Assembly (NCBI GenBank): GCA_947569705.1
Contig: CANOSP010000018.1
Span: forward strand, 1-34,317
Length of the DNA stretch: 34,317 bases
Origin: an uncultured Erysipelotrichaceae bacterium
GTDB taxonomy: Bacteria; Bacillota_I; Bacilli_A; Erysipelotrichales; Erysipelotrichaceae
Direction of reading: 5' to 3'
Shown: piece by piece, positions 8,918-20,317 of the stretch
Position numbering within the stretch: position 1 is the first letter of the stretch
Layout: every line of letters starts with the position of its first letter
The notes under the pieces: generated by a model
What the model saw: only the letters and a program-made list of their open reading frames with translations
Databases searched by the model: none
What the model was told of the DNA's origin: nothing
Position numbers and translations under genes: made by a program

Positions 8918-11900
8918 ATCGTTTAATATGTTTGCTTTTCTGAACAGAATTTCATCCTGAGGATCATCAATGATCGGTGGCAAATCCTCCACTCTGATAA
9001 AACCCGGAATTTCATTGCGGTCATTTACAAAAGACAAGATGTCATCATCTTCATCTTTACGATTGCGCTCTTCACGCTTTGCACGCAATTCACTTGCTTT
9101 CTCTTCTACGATATGGTTCATCGGACGATCCGCGAGGCAACCGGTTCCGGCAGGAATCAATTTACCGATGATAACATTTTCCTTCAAACCGATTAAATGA
9201 TCGCGTTTTGCTTTGATTGCCGCATCGGTAAGAACCTTAGTGGTTTCTTGGAAAGACGCTGCAGACAGGAAGGAATCCGTTTCAACGGAAGCCTTGGAAA
9301 TACCCAGCAATACCGGTTTAAAGGTAGCCGGACGTTTACCTGATAATAACGCAGTACGATTGATCTTGGTGATTTCCGTTAATGAAATCTGCACACCCGG
9401 ATTCAACTTCGTATCGTTGCCTTCCAGCACCACAACTTTGCGCAGCATTTGACGAATCATTACCTCGATATGCTTATCGCTGATTTCAATACCCTGACTT
9501 TGGTAAACTTTCTTTACTTCTTTCAAGATATAGTTTTGTACCTGACGTACACCTGCGACCTTTAACAGTTCCTTCGGATCAACCTGACCCTCGGTGATTT
9601 TGTCACCTGCTTCAACAATCGCTCCGACCTTCATCCAAGAACGAATTGCCTGTGTCGGCAATACCTTATGTGCAATGCTTTCCTTATCATTAGTGATGAC
9701 GACTTCCATTCCTGCGACACCTTCTAAAGTATCGATTGAAGTGATTTCACCGCTGATTTGAGCCAATACCGCAGCACCTTTCGGACAGCGCGCTTCAAAC
9801 AATTCTTCGACACGCGGCAAACCTTGTGTAATATCGCCGCCGTCAGCGCTTGCCACACCGCCGGTATGGAATGTACGCATGGTCAGCTGAGTACCCGGCT
9901 CACCGATTGACTGTGCCGCCATAATACCAACCGCTTCTCCGACTTCCACATCCTTACCGGTTGCCATATTTCTTCCGTAACATTTTTTACATACACCGTA
10001 AATTGATTTACATGTAAATGCCGAACGGATATACATACCGTCAACGCCGCTGTCTTCAATGCGTTTCGCAATCTCATCACTGATGAACTGATCGGATTCG
10101 ATCAAAATTTCACCGGTTTTCGGATCGGTCACTGTTTGTTTTGCATAACGTCCGCATAAGCGATCGTATAAGCTTTCAATTACGGTATTTGTCTTACGGT
10201 CAATAATCGGTTCTACCCAATAACCGCGGTCGGTACCGCAATCCTCTTGTTTTACGATAACATCCTGTGCTACATCGACAAGACGACGAGTCAAATAACC
10301 TGATTCTGCAGTTTTTAAGGCTGTATCGGTCAAACCTTTACGCACACCGTGGGTAGAGATAAAGAACTCGGACACATTCAGACCTTCACGGAAACATGAA
10401 TAGATCGGTACCTCGATAATTGACGGAACATATCCGCCCTTTGCCGATTTTGATTGAGACGGTTTTGCCATCAGACCGCGCATACCCGCCAACTGTGTAA
10501 AGTTTGAGGTATTACCGCGGGCACCGGAGCGAGCCATCATATTGATTGGGTTTTTACGATCCAAGGAAGCCAACAGAGAGTCAGCGATTTCATCCTTTAC
10601 ATCAGCCCACAGCTTATTCAAATGGCGTTCCCATTCCTGCATGGTCAGCTTACCTTTGGCACGCAGTGTTTTCAGCTGCTCGGCTTTTTGTTTACCGTAC
10701 TCTACCATTTCATATTTATTCGGTGCCACTTCAATATCCGCTAAGGATACGGTGATACCGGCTACGGTAGAATACTTGAATCCCATGTCCTTGACCTCAT
10801 CAAGAATCTGAGATGTTTTTTCGGTGCTGTAGCGTTTGAATACTTCACCGATAATTTTTCCCAAATCTTTTTTCTTAAAAGCCGGAACAATCGGCAATTC
10901 AGAAATTGCCTGTTTTACATCCTGTCCCATCTCTAAGAAATAGTGATCCGGAGTAGCTTCAAAGTTTTGCTTGGAAACTTCATTTAAATAAGGGAAATCC
11001 TCAGGGAACATACTGTTAAAGATTACCTTGCCGACAGTTGTCAACAAATACTTATTTTTCTGTTCTTCACTGAATCCGCTCTTATTCAGCGCATTGGCAC
11101 GAATCGCAATACGGTTATGCAAATGCACCTGTTTGGTATCACATGCCATCAGTACTTCGGCAACCGTGCCGTATACAGTACCTTCATGATCGGCATATGT
11201 ATTCCATAATGCCGCAGACTGCGGACAGTCTACCGCTTCATATTTATCCGCTTCTTTGCGGAATTCTGCTTCCGATTCTTCCATCGTTAAATAGAAGTTA
11301 CCCATAACCATGTCCTGTGACGGAGTAACGATCGGTTTTCCGTCCTTCGGACCCAAGATATTGTTAGAGCCTAACATCATGATTAATGCTTCGGCACGTG
11401 CATCTTCACCTAACGGTACGTGGACTGCCATCTGGTCACCGTCAAAGTCCGCGTTAAACGCAGTACATACCAACGGATGCAGACGAATCGCACGTCCCTC
11501 AACCAACTTCGGTTTAAATGCCTGAATACCGAGGCGATGAAGGGTCGGTGCACGGTTCATCAATACCGGATAACCGTCAATGACATCTTCCACAATATCC
11601 CACACGCGAGAATCCTGTCGATCGATCAGCTTTTCTGCTGTTTTCGGATTTGACGCAATCTCACGATTCACAATTTCATTAATTACAAACGGTTTAAACA
11701 GCTGAATTGCCATTTCCCGGGGAATACCGCACTGATACATTTTTAAATCCGGTCCGACGGCAATAACAGAACGACCGGAGAAATCGACACGCTTTCCTAA
11801 CAGGTTTTGACGGAAACGTCCTTGTTTACCCTTTAAGGAATGAGACAGTGATTTCAAAGCACGACCGCCGGCACCGGTGATCGGCTTGGAACGACGTCCG

Positions 11901-12793
11901 TTATCAATCAGCGCATCAACCGCTTCTTGAAGCATACGCTTTTCATTCTGTACGATGATTGCCGGGGTTCCCAGCTCCAACAGCTTCTTCAAACGGTTGT
12001 TACGAGTGATGACACGACGATATAAATCGTTCAGGTCACTGGTCGCAAATCGACCGCCGTCTAACTGTAACATCGGACGCAAATCCGGCGGAATTACCGG
12101 AATGACCGACAATACCATCCATTCCGGTTTATTGTCGGAATTACGGAAGGCTTCAATCGTATCTAAACGCTTAATTAATTTTTTGCGTTTTTCACCGCTG
12201 GCACTTACCAACTGTTCTTGGATATTCGCAAACTCCGCATCTAAATCGATTTCCTCCAACAGTGTTTTCGCAGCTTCAGCGCCGGTTTGTGCCACAAACA
12301 TACCCGGTCCGTACATAGCCACGTTTTCACGATATTCTTTTTCGGAAAGAATTTGCTTATAAGCAAGTTTTGTATCCTTCGGATCGGTCACAATCCAAGA
12401 TACGAAGTACACAACTTCCTCAAGCTGTTTCGGCGTTACATCCAAAAGCATCGCCATACGGCTCGGGATTCCGCGTAAATACCAAATGTGAGCAACCGGA
12501 GCTGCCAATTCAATATGACCCATGCGCTCACGACGAACGCTGGATTTTGTAATTTCAACACCGCAGCGATCACAGACTACGCCTTTATAGCGTACCTTTT
12601 TGTATTTACCGCAATAGCACTCCCAGTCCTTGCTGGGACCGAAGATGCGCTCGCAGAACAAACCGTCACGTTCCGGCTTCTGCGAACGGTAATTGATCGT
12701 TTCTGGTTTCTTTACTTCACCATGACTCCATTCATGGATACGTTCAGGAGAAGCTAAGCTTACCTGAATTGAGGCAAAATTGTTTACACTCAT
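8906..12793 (-). CDS. rpoC: RNA polymerase beta' subunit
   Basis: 1295 residues, somewhat longer than the ~1200 I recall for B. subtilis. It forms the catalytic cleft with beta. The N-terminal zinc site is seen near residues 60-80 ([18 protein letters not shown]). The catalytic Mg2+ loop [12 protein letters not shown] lies near residues 449-460, the second zinc site is CGTDRGYW with [13 protein letters not shown], and the trigger-loop region is [24 protein letters not shown]. The C-terminal part holds a charged stretch ([11 protein letters not shown]). The start follows the rpoB stop by 3 bases, with the SD AGGAGG inside the end of rpoB, so the two are translationally linked. Confidence 0.98.
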   Translation of the reverse strand: MSVNNFASIQVSLASPERIHEWSHGEVKKPETINYRSQKPERDGLFCERIFGPSKDWECYCGKYKKVRYKGVVCDRCGVEITKSSVRRERMGHIELAAPVAHIWYLRGIPSRMAMLLDVTPKQLEEVVYFVSWIVTDPKDTKLAYKQILSEKEYRENVAMYGPGMFVAQTGAEAAKTLLEEIDLDAEFANIQEQLVSASGEKRKKLIKRLDTIEAFRNSDNKPEWMVLSVIPVIPPDLRPMLQLDGGRFATSDLNDLYRRVITRNNRLKKLLELGTPAIIVQNEKRMLQEAVDALIDNGRRSKPITGAGGRALKSLSHSLKGKQGRFRQNLLGKRVDFSGRSVIAVGPDLKMYQCGIPREMAIQLFKPFVINEIVNREIASNPKTAEKLIDRQDSRVWDIVEDVIDGYPVLMNRAPTLHRLGIQAFKPKLVEGRAIRLHPLVCTAFNADFDGDQMAVHVPLGEDARAEALIMMLGSNNILGPKDGKPIVTPSQDMVMGNFYLTMEESEAEFRKEADKYEAVDCPQSAALWNTYADHEGTVYGTVAEVLMACDTKQVHLHNRIAIRANALNKSGFSEEQKNKYLLTTVGKVIFNSMFPEDFPYLNEVSKQNFEATPDHYFLEMGQDVKQAISELPIVPAFKKKDLGKIIGEVFKRYSTEKTSQILDEVKDMGFKYSTVAGITVSLADIEVAPNKYEMVEYGKQKAEQLKTLRAKGKLTMQEWERHLNKLWADVKDEIADSLLASLDRKNPINMMARSGARGNTSNFTQLAGMRGLMAKPSQSKSAKGGYVPSIIEVPIYSCFREGLNVSEFFISTHGVRKGLTDTALKTAESGYLTRRLVDVAQDVIVKQEDCGTDRGYWVEPIIDRKTNTVIESLYDRLCGRYAKQTVTDPKTGEILIESDQFISDEIAKRIEDSGVDGMYIRSAFTCKSIYGVCKKCYGRNMATGKDVEVGEAVGIMAAQSIGEPGTQLTMRTFHTGGVASADGGDITQGLPRVEELFEARCPKGAAVLAQISGEITSIDTLEGVAGMEVVITNDKESIAHKVLPTQAIRSWMKVGAIVEAGDKITEGQVDPKELLKVAGVRQVQNYILKEVKKVYQSQGIEISDKHIEVMIRQMLRKVVVLEGNDTKLNPGVQISLTEITKINRTALLSGKRPATFKPVLLGISKASVETDSFLSAASFQETTKVLTDAAIKAKRDHLIGLKENVIIGKLIPAGTGCLADRPMNHIVEEKASELRAKREERNRKDEDDDILSFVNDRNEIPGFIRVEDLPPIIDDPQDEILFRKANILNDVSE

Positions 12794-12796
12794 GTA

Positions 12797-15700
12797 TTAC
12801 GCCTCCTTTTCTTCATCATCTAAGTCATCGAAGTCTTCAATCAAGGTTTCTTCATCGTCTTCACTTAACTCTTCATCTAATTCTTCCACAAAGGCAAGTG
12901 TATCACTTTCGTCCTTTTCCAAATCGATATCAGTGTTAGGATCGATATCATCTTCGTCTTCCTCAGCTTCGATTTCCAAATTCATCAAATCAGCTTCATC
13001 TACGTCATCCGGCTGCATCTGATTCAGATTCACCGCATTGTTCTGTGTCTTATTATCATCCTCATCGCCTTTTTTCAAATCGACTTCGTTGCCTTCTTCA
13101 TCAAGCAGCTTCACATCGATTGCCAACGCCTGCAGCTCATGCTTCAAGACGCGGAAGGATTCCGGAATACCCGGATCAGGGATATTCTTACCTTTGATAA
13201 TTGCTTCATAAGTTTTGGTACGTCCGATAATATCATCGGATTTTACTGTCAGAATTTCCTGTAGCGTATGAGCGGCACCGTATGCTTCCAGCGCCCAAAC
13301 CTCCATCTCACCGAAACGCTGTCCGCCGTTTTGTGCTTTACCGCCCAACGGCTGTTGCGTTACTAAAGAGTACGGTCCTGTTGCACGTGCATGTAACTTA
13401 TCGTCAACCATGTGCGCCAGTTTGATCATATACATGACACCGACGGAAATACGCTCATCAAATGCTTCACCGGTACGTCCGTCATACAGCACTTGCTTAC
13501 CGTCCTTCGTCATGTTCGCTTCTTCCATAATGGAACGAAGTTCTTCATTATTGATACCGTCAAATACCGGAGTCGCAAATTTCACACCCAACTGTTTTGC
13601 CGCATATCCCAAGTGGATTTCCAGCACCTGCCCGATGTTCATACGAGACGGCACACCGAACGGATTTAACATAATATCAACAGGTGTACCATCCGGCATA
13701 TAAGGCATATCCTCTACCGGTAATATTTTGGAGATGACACCCTTATTACCGTGACGACCTGCCATTTTATCGCCTTCGGAAATTTTACGTTTCTGAACGA
13801 TATATACTTTGATCGTTTCATTGACTCCCGGCGGAAGCTCATGTCCTTCACTGCGTTTAAACACACGAATGGAATGAACAATACCGGCACCGCCGTGCGG
13901 AACCTTTAAGGAATTATCGCGAACCTCACGAGATTTCTCACCGAAGATTGCCAATAACAGCTTTTCTTCAGGAGAGATTTCACTTTGTCCCTTCGGCGTT
14001 ACTTTACCGACAAGGATATCGCCTTCCTGTACCTCGGCACCGACCATGATAATACCGCGGCTGTCCAAATTGCGTACCGCATTTTCGGATACGTTCGGAA
14101 TATCACGAGTGATTTCTTCAGGTCCTAATTTAGTTTCACGACAGTCAATATCGTATTCCTCAATATGCACTGAGGTATATACATCATCACGCACAAGACG
14201 CTCTGACATGATGATCGCATCTTCATAATTGTAGCCGTACCATGTCATATAGGCAATGGTTACGTTTTGTCCCAGCGCCAGCTCGCCTTTTTCCATTGAC
14301 GGACCATCCGCAAGAATGTCGCCTTTTTCAATCTGTTCGCCTTTCTTAACAATCGGGCGCTGATTGATTGAGGTTCCGGCATTGGAACGCTCAAATTTAC
14401 GGATATTGTATTCACGCGTACCCTCTGCTTCCGCTACAACAATACGCTGAGAATCTACATATTCCACAACACCGTCTGCCTTTGCTACGATTCCGGCACC
14501 GCTGTCCTTCGCAATTTTATATTCAATTCCGGTTCCGACATACGGAGAATGCGGATTTAACAGCGGAACTGCCTGACGCTGCATGTTGGCACCCATCAAG
14601 GCACGAGACGCATCGTCATTTTCCAAGAACGGCACGCAGGCTGTCGCTACCGATACAATCTGTTTCGGACTGACATCGGCAAGTTCTACTTCTTCACGCT
14701 TAGCGATGATCGTATCGCCGCCTTTACGAGCTACGACCTGTTCATTGATCAAGCGCCCTTCCACGACCTCATTCGCCTGAGCGATCACGTAATCCGCTTC
14801 TTCGTCTGCGGATAAATAAATCGCTTCTTCCTGTACGGTACCGTCGGCATTTACCAAACGATACGGAGTTTGAATAAAGCCGTATTCGTTGATTTTTCCG
14901 TAAGAGGTAAGATTGGAAATCAAACCGATATTCGGACCTTCCGGTGTTTCAATCGGACAAATACGTCCATAGTGAGAAGAATGAACGTCACGCACTTCAA
15001 AGCCGGCACGATCACGCGTCAGACCGCCCGGACCTAACGCAGAAATACGACGTTTGTTTGTTAATTCCGCCAAAGGATTCTGTTGATCCATAAACTGTGA
15101 AAGCTGTGAAGAAGAGAAGAATTCCTTAATCGCAGCCGTCAACGGACGGATATTGGTTAATTTCTTCGGTGTTAAGGTTGCGGTATCCGCAATGGACATA
15201 CGCTCCTTAACGACACGCTCCATGCGGCTTAAACCGATTCTGAACTGATTCTGAATTAATTCACCGACCGAACGGATGCGACGATTTCCGAGCATATCAA
15301 TATCATCCGTATCTCCGACACCGTCCATCACATTTAAGTTATAGGAATAAAGTGCATAAATATCGGATATTGTAATAGTGTGTTTATTCGCAAACGGGTC
15401 ATTACCCATTACTTTTACAACCGCATCATCATCGGTACGCACATAAATTTCCTGAATAGCGGCACCGACCAACCATGCATAAAGCTCGTTTCCGCCGTTT
15501 ACTGCCTGCTTGATCGCCTCACTGTCGCGCGCCGACATCGGTTTATTTTTCGTGCGCGGAATAAAGCCTTCCACATAGCACTCACCGCTGTCATTGTGCA
15601 GATCATTGCCCTGTGCATCACTGATGCGTCCCAGTACATACATGCGCTGACCGTAATTTAATACGGCATGAACATTTTCTTTTGTCAACAGAACCTTTTG

Positions 15701-17059
15701 TGCGAATACACCGCCGTGTACGCTCACTTTTTCGCTTTCCTGCATCAACAGCTTCACATCGGCTTCCGTTAACACAGTGCCTTCATATAAGGTTTTGCTT
15801 TTCAATTCTACATCATTGGCTAAAATACGTCCGACCAATCCCGCTTCATAAGCGGTTTCCACGACCACCGGATCCGGATGGGAGAACAACGGATTGAACG
15901 GAAACGCACGCATATGTACACCTTTTGCCAATGCTTCACGAAGCGCATTGCGCTCATCACGGTTGATCTTCGTACCACTTTCCATAAATACGGAACCGTC
16001 GGCATTCAAAATATCCTGTGCCAAATAATTCTTTTCAATGCGGTTGATCGCATTTAATTTTTTACGCAACTTAAAGCGTCCCGCTTTGGTTAAATCATAA
16101 CGGCGCGGATCAAAGAATTTCGCATTCATTAACGTGACGGAACCCTCTAAAGTAGGAATTTCATCTGAACGCTGATTCTCATAAATAGAAAGCAATGCTT
16201 CCTGTGTCGTTTTTACCTTATCGCTTAATAAAGTATGTTCGATTTCTTCATATTTACCGAATAACGTATCATATAAAGTCAAATATAAATTCATAAAGTC
16301 GCGATTTTCTTCATCGACCGGAATATCTTCGACAACATCTCTGCCTAATGCATGCAGGAATGTTTTGATCTGAGTAATATCCTGAGGATCATCACTGCGA
16401 TCCATATCCAATGACATACCCAATGCTTTAAACAGAATTGAGGACGGCATTTTACGCTTGCGATCGACGCTCACGCTCAAAAGACGACCGGTGGTCGCTT
16501 TTTTCAATTCGCTCATAAATTCCAGCCATGTTCCGCGGCTCGGAATCAATTCACACGCATAGGATTCCTTACCGGTTTTTTCTTCATAACCGGTTGAGAA
16601 ATAAGCACCCGGAGAACGAACGATCTGCGATACGATAACACGTTCCGCACCGTTGATAATAAAGGTACCTGTTTCCGTCATTAACGGGAAGTCTCCTAAG
16701 AATACATCTTCCCATTTGTTCATTACCTCGCCGGTCTGATTATCGGTAATCTCTAATTCCATGCGAGCCTTCAAAGGAGCCGCAAAGTTACATTCCCGAT
16801 ACTGCGACTGCTCTGCCGTATATTTCGGTTCACCGAATTCATAATCAATGAATTTCAGTCTGATGTTTCCACCATAGTTAGAAATCGGATATATTTCATT
16901 GAATACCTCTGCGATTCCTTCATTTTTGAACCATTCAAATGAGTTTGTCTGAATTTCTACCAAGTTCGGCAGTTCCAGATGTCCGCTTACCTTTGAATAG
17001 TCCCGACGCTCTGCCTTTTTACCGGAGGCGACAATACGATAAGGCTGTTTTTTGTCCAT
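12797..17059 (-). CDS. rpoB: RNA polymerase beta subunit, with acidic C-terminal tail and Asn at the rifampicin site
   Basis: 1420 residues from the ATG at 17059. An ATG 9 bases earlier abuts the SD (AAAGG at 17073-17069), so the second is preferred. Core motifs are all present: [64 protein letters not shown] and [14 protein letters not shown]. The residue aligned to E. coli His526 is Asn (residue 668, codon AAC at 15058-15056); this substitution is linked to rifampicin resistance in other bacteria, while Asp516 and Ser531 equivalents are unchanged. The span between RRYDLT and [10 protein letters not shown] is about 250 residues, roughly 100 more than I recall for B. subtilis. The last 92 residues contain 43 Asp/Glu. 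It is transcribed from its own promoter and followed by rpoC. Confidence 0.98.
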   Translation of the reverse strand: MDKKQPYRIVASGKKAERRDYSKVSGHLELPNLVEIQTNSFEWFKNEGIAEVFNEIYPISNYGGNIRLKFIDYEFGEPKYTAEQSQYRECNFAAPLKARMELEITDNQTGEVMNKWEDVFLGDFPLMTETGTFIINGAERVIVSQIVRSPGAYFSTGYEEKTGKESYACELIPSRGTWLEFMSELKKATTGRLLSVSVDRKRKMPSSILFKALGMSLDMDRSDDPQDITQIKTFLHALGRDVVEDIPVDEENRDFMNLYLTLYDTLFGKYEEIEHTLLSDKVKTTQEALLSIYENQRSDEIPTLEGSVTLMNAKFFDPRRYDLTKAGRFKLRKKLNAINRIEKNYLAQDILNADGSVFMESGTKINRDERNALREALAKGVHMRAFPFNPLFSHPDPVVVETAYEAGLVGRILANDVELKSKTLYEGTVLTEADVKLLMQESEKVSVHGGVFAQKVLLTKENVHAVLNYGQRMYVLGRISDAQGNDLHNDSGECYVEGFIPRTKNKPMSARDSEAIKQAVNGGNELYAWLVGAAIQEIYVRTDDDAVVKVMGNDPFANKHTITISDIYALYSYNLNVMDGVGDTDDIDMLGNRRIRSVGELIQNQFRIGLSRMERVVKERMSIADTATLTPKKLTNIRPLTAAIKEFFSSSQLSQFMDQQNPLAELTNKRRISALGPGGLTRDRAGFEVRDVHSSHYGRICPIETPEGPNIGLISNLTSYGKINEYGFIQTPYRLVNADGTVQEEAIYLSADEEADYVIAQANEVVEGRLINEQVVARKGGDTIIAKREEVELADVSPKQIVSVATACVPFLENDDASRALMGANMQRQAVPLLNPHSPYVGTGIEYKIAKDSGAGIVAKADGVVEYVDSQRIVVAEAEGTREYNIRKFERSNAGTSINQRPIVKKGEQIEKGDILADGPSMEKGELALGQNVTIAYMTWYGYNYEDAIIMSERLVRDDVYTSVHIEEYDIDCRETKLGPEEITRDIPNVSENAVRNLDSRGIIMVGAEVQEGDILVGKVTPKGQSEISPEEKLLLAIFGEKSREVRDNSLKVPHGGAGIVHSIRVFKRSEGHELPPGVNETIKVYIVQKRKISEGDKMAGRHGNKGVISKILPVEDMPYMPDGTPVDIMLNPFGVPSRMNIGQVLEIHLGYAAKQLGVKFATPVFDGINNEELRSIMEEANMTKDGKQVLYDGRTGEAFDERISVGVMYMIKLAHMVDDKLHARATGPYSLVTQQPLGGKAQNGGQRFGEMEVWALEAYGAAHTLQEILTVKSDDIIGRTKTYEAIIKGKNIPDPGIPESFRVLKHELQALAIDVKLLDEEGNEVDLKKGDEDDNKTQNNAVNLNQMQPDDVDEADLMNLEIEAEEDEDDIDPNTDIDLEKDESDTLAFVEELDEELSEDDEETLIEDFDDLDDEEKEA

Positions 17060-17088
17060 GTATGCCATCCTTTCTACATGTTTCTACC

Positions 17089-17127
17089 ACTAAAATTAGG
17101 GCAAGATATGCCATTTTAATTTTTAGT
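17089..17127 (-). promoter_or_regulatory. Hairpin in the rpoB leader
   Basis: On the minus strand ACTAAAAATTA (17127-17117) pairs with TAATTTTAGT (17098-17089) with one bulged A. An inner GGCA-N5-TGCC stem lies within. It occupies most of the leader between the promoter and the SD and has no U run after it. Confidence 0.5.
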
Positions 17128-17142
17128 ATTTTGCAATTTATT

Positions 17143-17171
17143 ATAATATCAATAGATAGTCAAGTTGTCAA
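17143..17171 (-). promoter_or_regulatory. Promoter of rpoBC
   Basis: Minus strand TTGACA (17171-17166), 17-base spacer, TATTAT (17148-17143). It places the start about 75 bases upstream of the rpoB ATG. Confidence 0.85.
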
Positions 17172-17391
17172 TCTTTTTTTGCCTTTTTTTGCCACTTTTT
17201 CTATAGAACAATGAATAAACCGAGACTTTTCTTGTTTTTATCGGTTGAAAGTCGATTGATTCATCATTTTATAGTGACAATAAGCAATTCGATTGAACAC
17301 TTGAAAATTCAAAAAACATTATGGCATAAATTATTCTCATTTACTGTCAAATTATCTTGTATTTATCAAGAAAAGCTTCTTCATTATCGCT
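17172..17391. other. AT-rich intergenic region upstream of the rpoBC promoter
   Basis: About 220 bases with long T runs and no convincing gene. A further TTGACA occurs on the minus strand near 17350 but has no good -10 at a normal distance. An AAGAAGCTTTTCTT inverted repeat just after the methyltransferase gene could be a weak terminator. Confidence 0.4.
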
Positions 17392-17997
17392 TTAAGCCTT
17401 GATCGCTCTTAATATATAATACCCCTTATCCTTTTGAATCACTTCGCAGTTGCCGAATATTGATTCAATATATTTTTTAGCGCTCTCCGCCCCCTGTGCT
17501 TTACGAATAACCACCCACAGACTGCCTTGTTTTAATAAGTGTTCACAGGCATTCGCAAATATCGGATAGATTACCTTTTTGCCGGCACGAATCGGCGGAT
17601 TGGTGATGATGTCAGTGAAGCTTTGATCGATTACCTTTTCATAAGCATCGGACACATGAACCGTAACCTCACATTGATTGTTTTGCGCATTTAGTTTCGT
17701 AAGCTCCACAGCACGCGGATTGATATCCAGCATTGTCACCTGTTTATCGGGATATGCCTTTTTCAGACTGAGTCCGATCACACCGTAGCCGCAGCCGACA
17801 TCTAACAGCGCATCACCTAACGTTTGATCGTGCTTATGCAGTGCATCCAACAGCACTCTTGATCCGTAATCGACATTATGCTTGGAGAATACCCCGTTAT
17901 CACTGATTAGTTTCAGGGTAATACACCAAAACCGGAAAGAAAATTCCTTCCGGTTTTCCGGTAAATGACGATTATCGGTAAAATAATGATTGTTCAT
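17392..17997 (-). CDS. Class I SAM-dependent methyltransferase, RsmC/YbxB type
   Basis: 201 residues. SAM-binding motif I is DVGCGYGVIGLSL near residues 81-93, motif II is VTMLDINPRAVEL, and the N6/N2-type catalytic motif is NPPIRAGK near 137. This pattern and the position between rplL and rpoB match the B. subtilis YbxB group, related to the 16S rRNA guanine-1207 N2-methyltransferase RsmC. That makes rRNA modification the likely role, though the substrate cannot be read directly. The SD is AAAGGCGGTGG. A terminator lies between rplL and this gene, so expression probably depends on read-through. Confidence 0.85.
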   Translation of the reverse strand: MNNHYFTDNRHLPENRKEFSFRFWCITLKLISDNGVFSKHNVDYGSRVLLDALHKHDQTLGDALLDVGCGYGVIGLSLKKAYPDKQVTMLDINPRAVELTKLNAQNNQCEVTVHVSDAYEKVIDQSFTDIITNPPIRAGKKVIYPIFANACEHLLKQGSLWVVIRKAQGAESAKKYIESIFGNCEVIQKDKGYYILRAIKA

Positions 17998-18011
17998 ATT
18001 ACCACCGCCTT

Positions 18012-18042
18012 TGGGAAAGACAAAAACCCTTTTCAGGGTTTT
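18012..18042 (-). terminator. Terminator after rplL
   Basis: On the minus strand AAAACCCT-GAAA-AGGGTTTT is a perfect 8-base stem followed by TTGTCTTT. It lies 28 bases after the rplL stop and just before the methyltransferase SD. Confidence 0.85.
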
Positions 18043-18069
18043 CGTGTTTTTATTCTGTTGTGATTGAAA

Positions 18070-18441
18070 TTATTTAACTTCAACAGTAGCGCCTGCTTCT
18101 GTCAATTTAGCTTTAATTTCTTCTGCTTCTTCCGGTTTGATGTTTTCTTTGATTACGCTTGGAGTCTTATCAACTAAGCCCTTTGCATCAACTAAGCCTA
18201 AGCCTGTAATTTCACGTACTGCCTTGATAACGGCAACTTTAGTTCCGCCTACATCAGTCAAAGTAACAGTTACTTCGCTCGGTCCTGAAGCAGCTGCAGT
18301 ATCAGCAGCAGCGGCAACCGCAACCGGTGCAGCCGCAGAAACACCGAATTTTTCTTCGATTGCTTCAATTACATCGTTTAATTCTAAGATAGTAGCTTCT
18401 TCTAAGTAAGCTAAGATATCGTCTTTTGTTAATTTAGCCAT
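18070..18441 (-). CDS. rplL: Large ribosomal subunit protein bL12 (L7/L12)
   Basis: 123 residues, normal length. The N-terminal dimerisation and L10-binding helices ([24 protein letters not shown] as the start region) are followed by an Ala-rich hinge at ~35-52 and a C-terminal factor-binding domain with [25 protein letters not shown] and [11 protein letters not shown]. It forms the stalk that recruits translation GTPases such as EF-G and EF-Tu, both encoded in this window. The gene lies 26 bases after rplJ with an AGGAGG SD. Confidence 0.97.
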   Translation of the reverse strand: MAKLTKDDILAYLEEATILELNDVIEAIEEKFGVSAAAPVAVAAAADTAAASGPSEVTVTLTDVGGTKVAVIKAVREITGLGLVDAKGLVDKTPSVIKENIKPEEAEEIKAKLTEAGATVEVK

Positions 18442-18467
18442 GATTTATTTTCCTCCTGTTAGCTTTA

Positions 18468-18968
18468 TTACGCTTCCGCGCTTTCTTTTTGTTCTTTTAC
18501 TGCATTAACGGCACAAGCAAATTTGCGTACCGGTGACTGCAGACAACCCATGAATTTTGCGATCATGCCTTCACGGTTCGGTAATGTTGCCAGCTTCTGA
18601 ATTGTATCCAAAGCAACAACCTTGCCTTCTACAATACCGCTTTTCAACACCAATGCTTCGTGTTCTTTAGCAAACTTTGCAAGTACACGTGCCGGTGCTA
18701 CGGCGTCATCGCCGAATGCGATCGCATTAGGACCGATCAGGTCTTTCGCTAAATCGTCTGCACCTGCTTCTACTGCCGCACGCTGTGCCAAAGAGTTTTT
18801 GTACACCTTGAAATCTACGTTTTCGGCACGCAGTTCACGACGCAGTTTTGTAACCTCGGCAACAGTTAAACCGCGGTATTCAACTACTACGGTTGATTGT
18901 GCATTTTTCATCTTTTCAGCAATTTCGCTGACAACCGCTTTTTTGCTGTTGATGATAGCCTCGTTCAT
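18468..18968 (-). CDS. rplJ: Large ribosomal subunit protein uL10
   Basis: 166 residues, typical length. It anchors bL12 dimers to 23S rRNA. Visible are the RNA-binding N-terminal domain (VVVEYRGLTVAEVTKLRRELR, VYKNSLAQRA) and the C-terminal helix that carries bL12. It is the first gene of rplJ-rplL and lies behind an L10 autoregulatory leader. The SD is ACAGGAGGTG. Known biology of the family: the L10-L12 complex binds its own leader to limit expression. Confidence 0.97.
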   Translation of the reverse strand: MNEAIINSKKAVVSEIAEKMKNAQSTVVVEYRGLTVAEVTKLRRELRAENVDFKVYKNSLAQRAAVEAGADDLAKDLIGPNAIAFGDDAVAPARVLAKFAKEHEALVLKSGIVEGKVVALDTIQKLATLPNREGMIAKFMGCLQSPVRKFACAVNAVKEQKESAEA

Positions 18969-19012
18969 TTTTACACCTCCTGTTTTTTGTAATAATATAC
19001 CTGAAGCGTAAT

Positions 19013-19128
19013 ATAAGAAACGCCCGCACTCATAGACTTAAGCGCGGACGAAAGCTGATATATTTACTTTCTACCTCGGTAACATGATTAAGTCGTATGA
19101 CCGTTACTGTCTATGGTATATCATTTAC
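19013..19128 (-). promoter_or_regulatory. Ribosomal protein L10 leader with attenuator
   Basis: The transcript contains CCATAGACAGTAACGG (19117-19102) and TACCGAGGTAGAAAG (19081-19066), which match the L10 leader element I recall from Bacillota. It ends in a stem CCGCGCT-N10-AGTGCGG (19047-19024) followed by GCGTTTCTTATATT, an intrinsic-terminator shape. The terminator loop contains GTCTATG (19037-19031), which is exactly complementary to CATAGAC (19115-19109) in the upstream part, so two exclusive folds are possible. Confidence 0.85.
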
Positions 19129-19134
19129 TGTACT

Positions 19135-19163
19135 ATTGTAAGGGAAGTCTTACGAATTGTCAA
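19135..19163 (-). promoter_or_regulatory. Promoter of rplJ-rplL
   Basis: Minus strand TTGACA (19163-19158), 17-base spacer, TACAAT (19140-19135). It begins immediately after the rplA stop codon. Confidence 0.85.
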
Positions 19164-19168
19164 GACAA

Positions 19169-19852
19169 TCAGTCTTTAGAAACGCGGATTCCCGGACCCA
19201 TTGTTGTAGAAACTACAACATTTTTCATGTAAACACCTTTTACGGCTGCCGGACGAGCCTTCGCAATCGTATTGTAGATCGCATTGAAGTTATCTACCAA
19301 CTGCTGATCCTCAAAGCTTACTTTTCCGATCATCAGGTTGATATTACCTTCTTTATCTACACGGTATTCCACTTTACCTTTTTTAATATCCTCTACCGCT
19401 TTCGCTACATCCATTGTAACAGTACCGGTTTTCGGATTCGGCATTAAGCCCTTCGGTCCTAAGACACGACCTAATTTACCTAATTCACCCATCATATTCG
19501 GAGTTGCGACGATAACGTCAAATTCAAACCAGCCTTTAGCGATTTGATCTAACAACTCTTTTCCTCCGACATGATCAGCACCTGCATTTTTAGCCTCTTC
19601 TTCCTGCGGTCCCTGAGCGATCACACAAACGCGCTGTGTACGTCCGGTTCCGTGCGGCAATACCATTGCGCCGCGGATTTGCTGATCCGCATGACGTGGA
19701 TCGACATTTAAGCGGAAGCTCACTTCTACAGATGCGTCAAATTTCGCACAATTTGTTTCCTTTGCCAGCTTGATTGCTTCTTCAACCGAATAAGTCTTGG
19801 TACGGTCTACTTTTTTCGCAGCTTCAGCGTATTTTTTTCCTACTTTTGCCAT
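19169..19852 (-). CDS. rplA: Large ribosomal subunit protein uL1
   Basis: 227 residues, normal length. uL1 forms the mobile L1 stalk that handles deacylated tRNA and, in many bacteria, represses the rplK-rplA mRNA. Signature segments are [53 protein letters not shown] and the C-terminal GPGIRVSKD. The gene follows rplK by 18 bases. The rplJ promoter starts only 6 bases after its stop. Confidence 0.97.
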   Translation of the reverse strand: MAKVGKKYAEAAKKVDRTKTYSVEEAIKLAKETNCAKFDASVEVSFRLNVDPRHADQQIRGAMVLPHGTGRTQRVCVIAQGPQEEEAKNAGADHVGGKELLDQIAKGWFEFDVIVATPNMMGELGKLGRVLGPKGLMPNPKTGTVTMDVAKAVEDIKKGKVEYRVDKEGNINLMIGKVSFEDQQLVDNFNAIYNTIAKARPAAVKGVYMKNVVVSTTMGPGIRVSKD

Positions 19853-19870
19853 TTCGTTTTCCGTCCTTTC

Positions 19871-20287
19871 TTATTCAAAGCCTTCTACTTCAACGCCCAT
19901 GTTACGAGCAGTACCGGCAATGATACGCATTGCGGCTTCTACATCGTTGGCATTTAAGTCCGGCATTTTGTATTCTGCGATCTCACGCAGCTGATCCACT
20001 GTAATCTTTCCGGAAATTTCCTTCTGATTACCGGACGCCTTACTGATACCTGCTGCCTTTTTAATCATAATGGCTGCCGGTGTTGTTTTTAATACGAAGT
20101 CAAAGCTTTTGTCCTCGTATGCAGTAATGATGACAGGCACTAAATCGCCGCCGCGATCTCTTGTCGCATCGTTAAATGCGGAACAGAACTGCGGCATGTT
20201 GATTCCTGCGGATGCAAGTGCCGGTCCCGGTTTCGCGCCCCCTGCAGGGAACTGAAGTTTACAAACCTTTGCAACTTTCTTACTCAC
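19871..20287 (-). CDS. rplK: Large ribosomal subunit protein uL11, GTG start
   Basis: 138 residues from a GTG at 20287, giving (M)[16 protein letters not shown], a normal uL11 N-terminus. AGGAGG lies 8 bases upstream of this GTG; another GTG three codons earlier abuts the SD and is rejected. The family signature is seen in [23 protein letters not shown] and the rRNA-binding C-terminal domain in [31 protein letters not shown]. uL11 forms the GTPase-associated centre. The upstream leader contains an L1-type binding motif. The usual secE-nusG neighbours are missing upstream. Confidence 0.96.
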   Translation of the reverse strand: MSKKVAKVCKLQFPAGGAKPGPALASAGINMPQFCSAFNDATRDRGGDLVPVIITAYEDKSFDFVLKTTPAAIMIKKAAGISKASGNQKEISGKITVDQLREIAEYKMPDLNANDVEAAMRIIAGTARNMGVEVEGFE

Positions 20288-20317
20288 AAGACACACCTCC
20301 TATATTTTGTTGTCTTA

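Noticed and set aside
5490-20287. Many open frames of 60-135 codons opposite the ribosomal and RNA polymerase genes
   Set aside because: They lie in codon-phase with highly conserved genes on the other strand and lack ribosome binding sites, so they are shadows.
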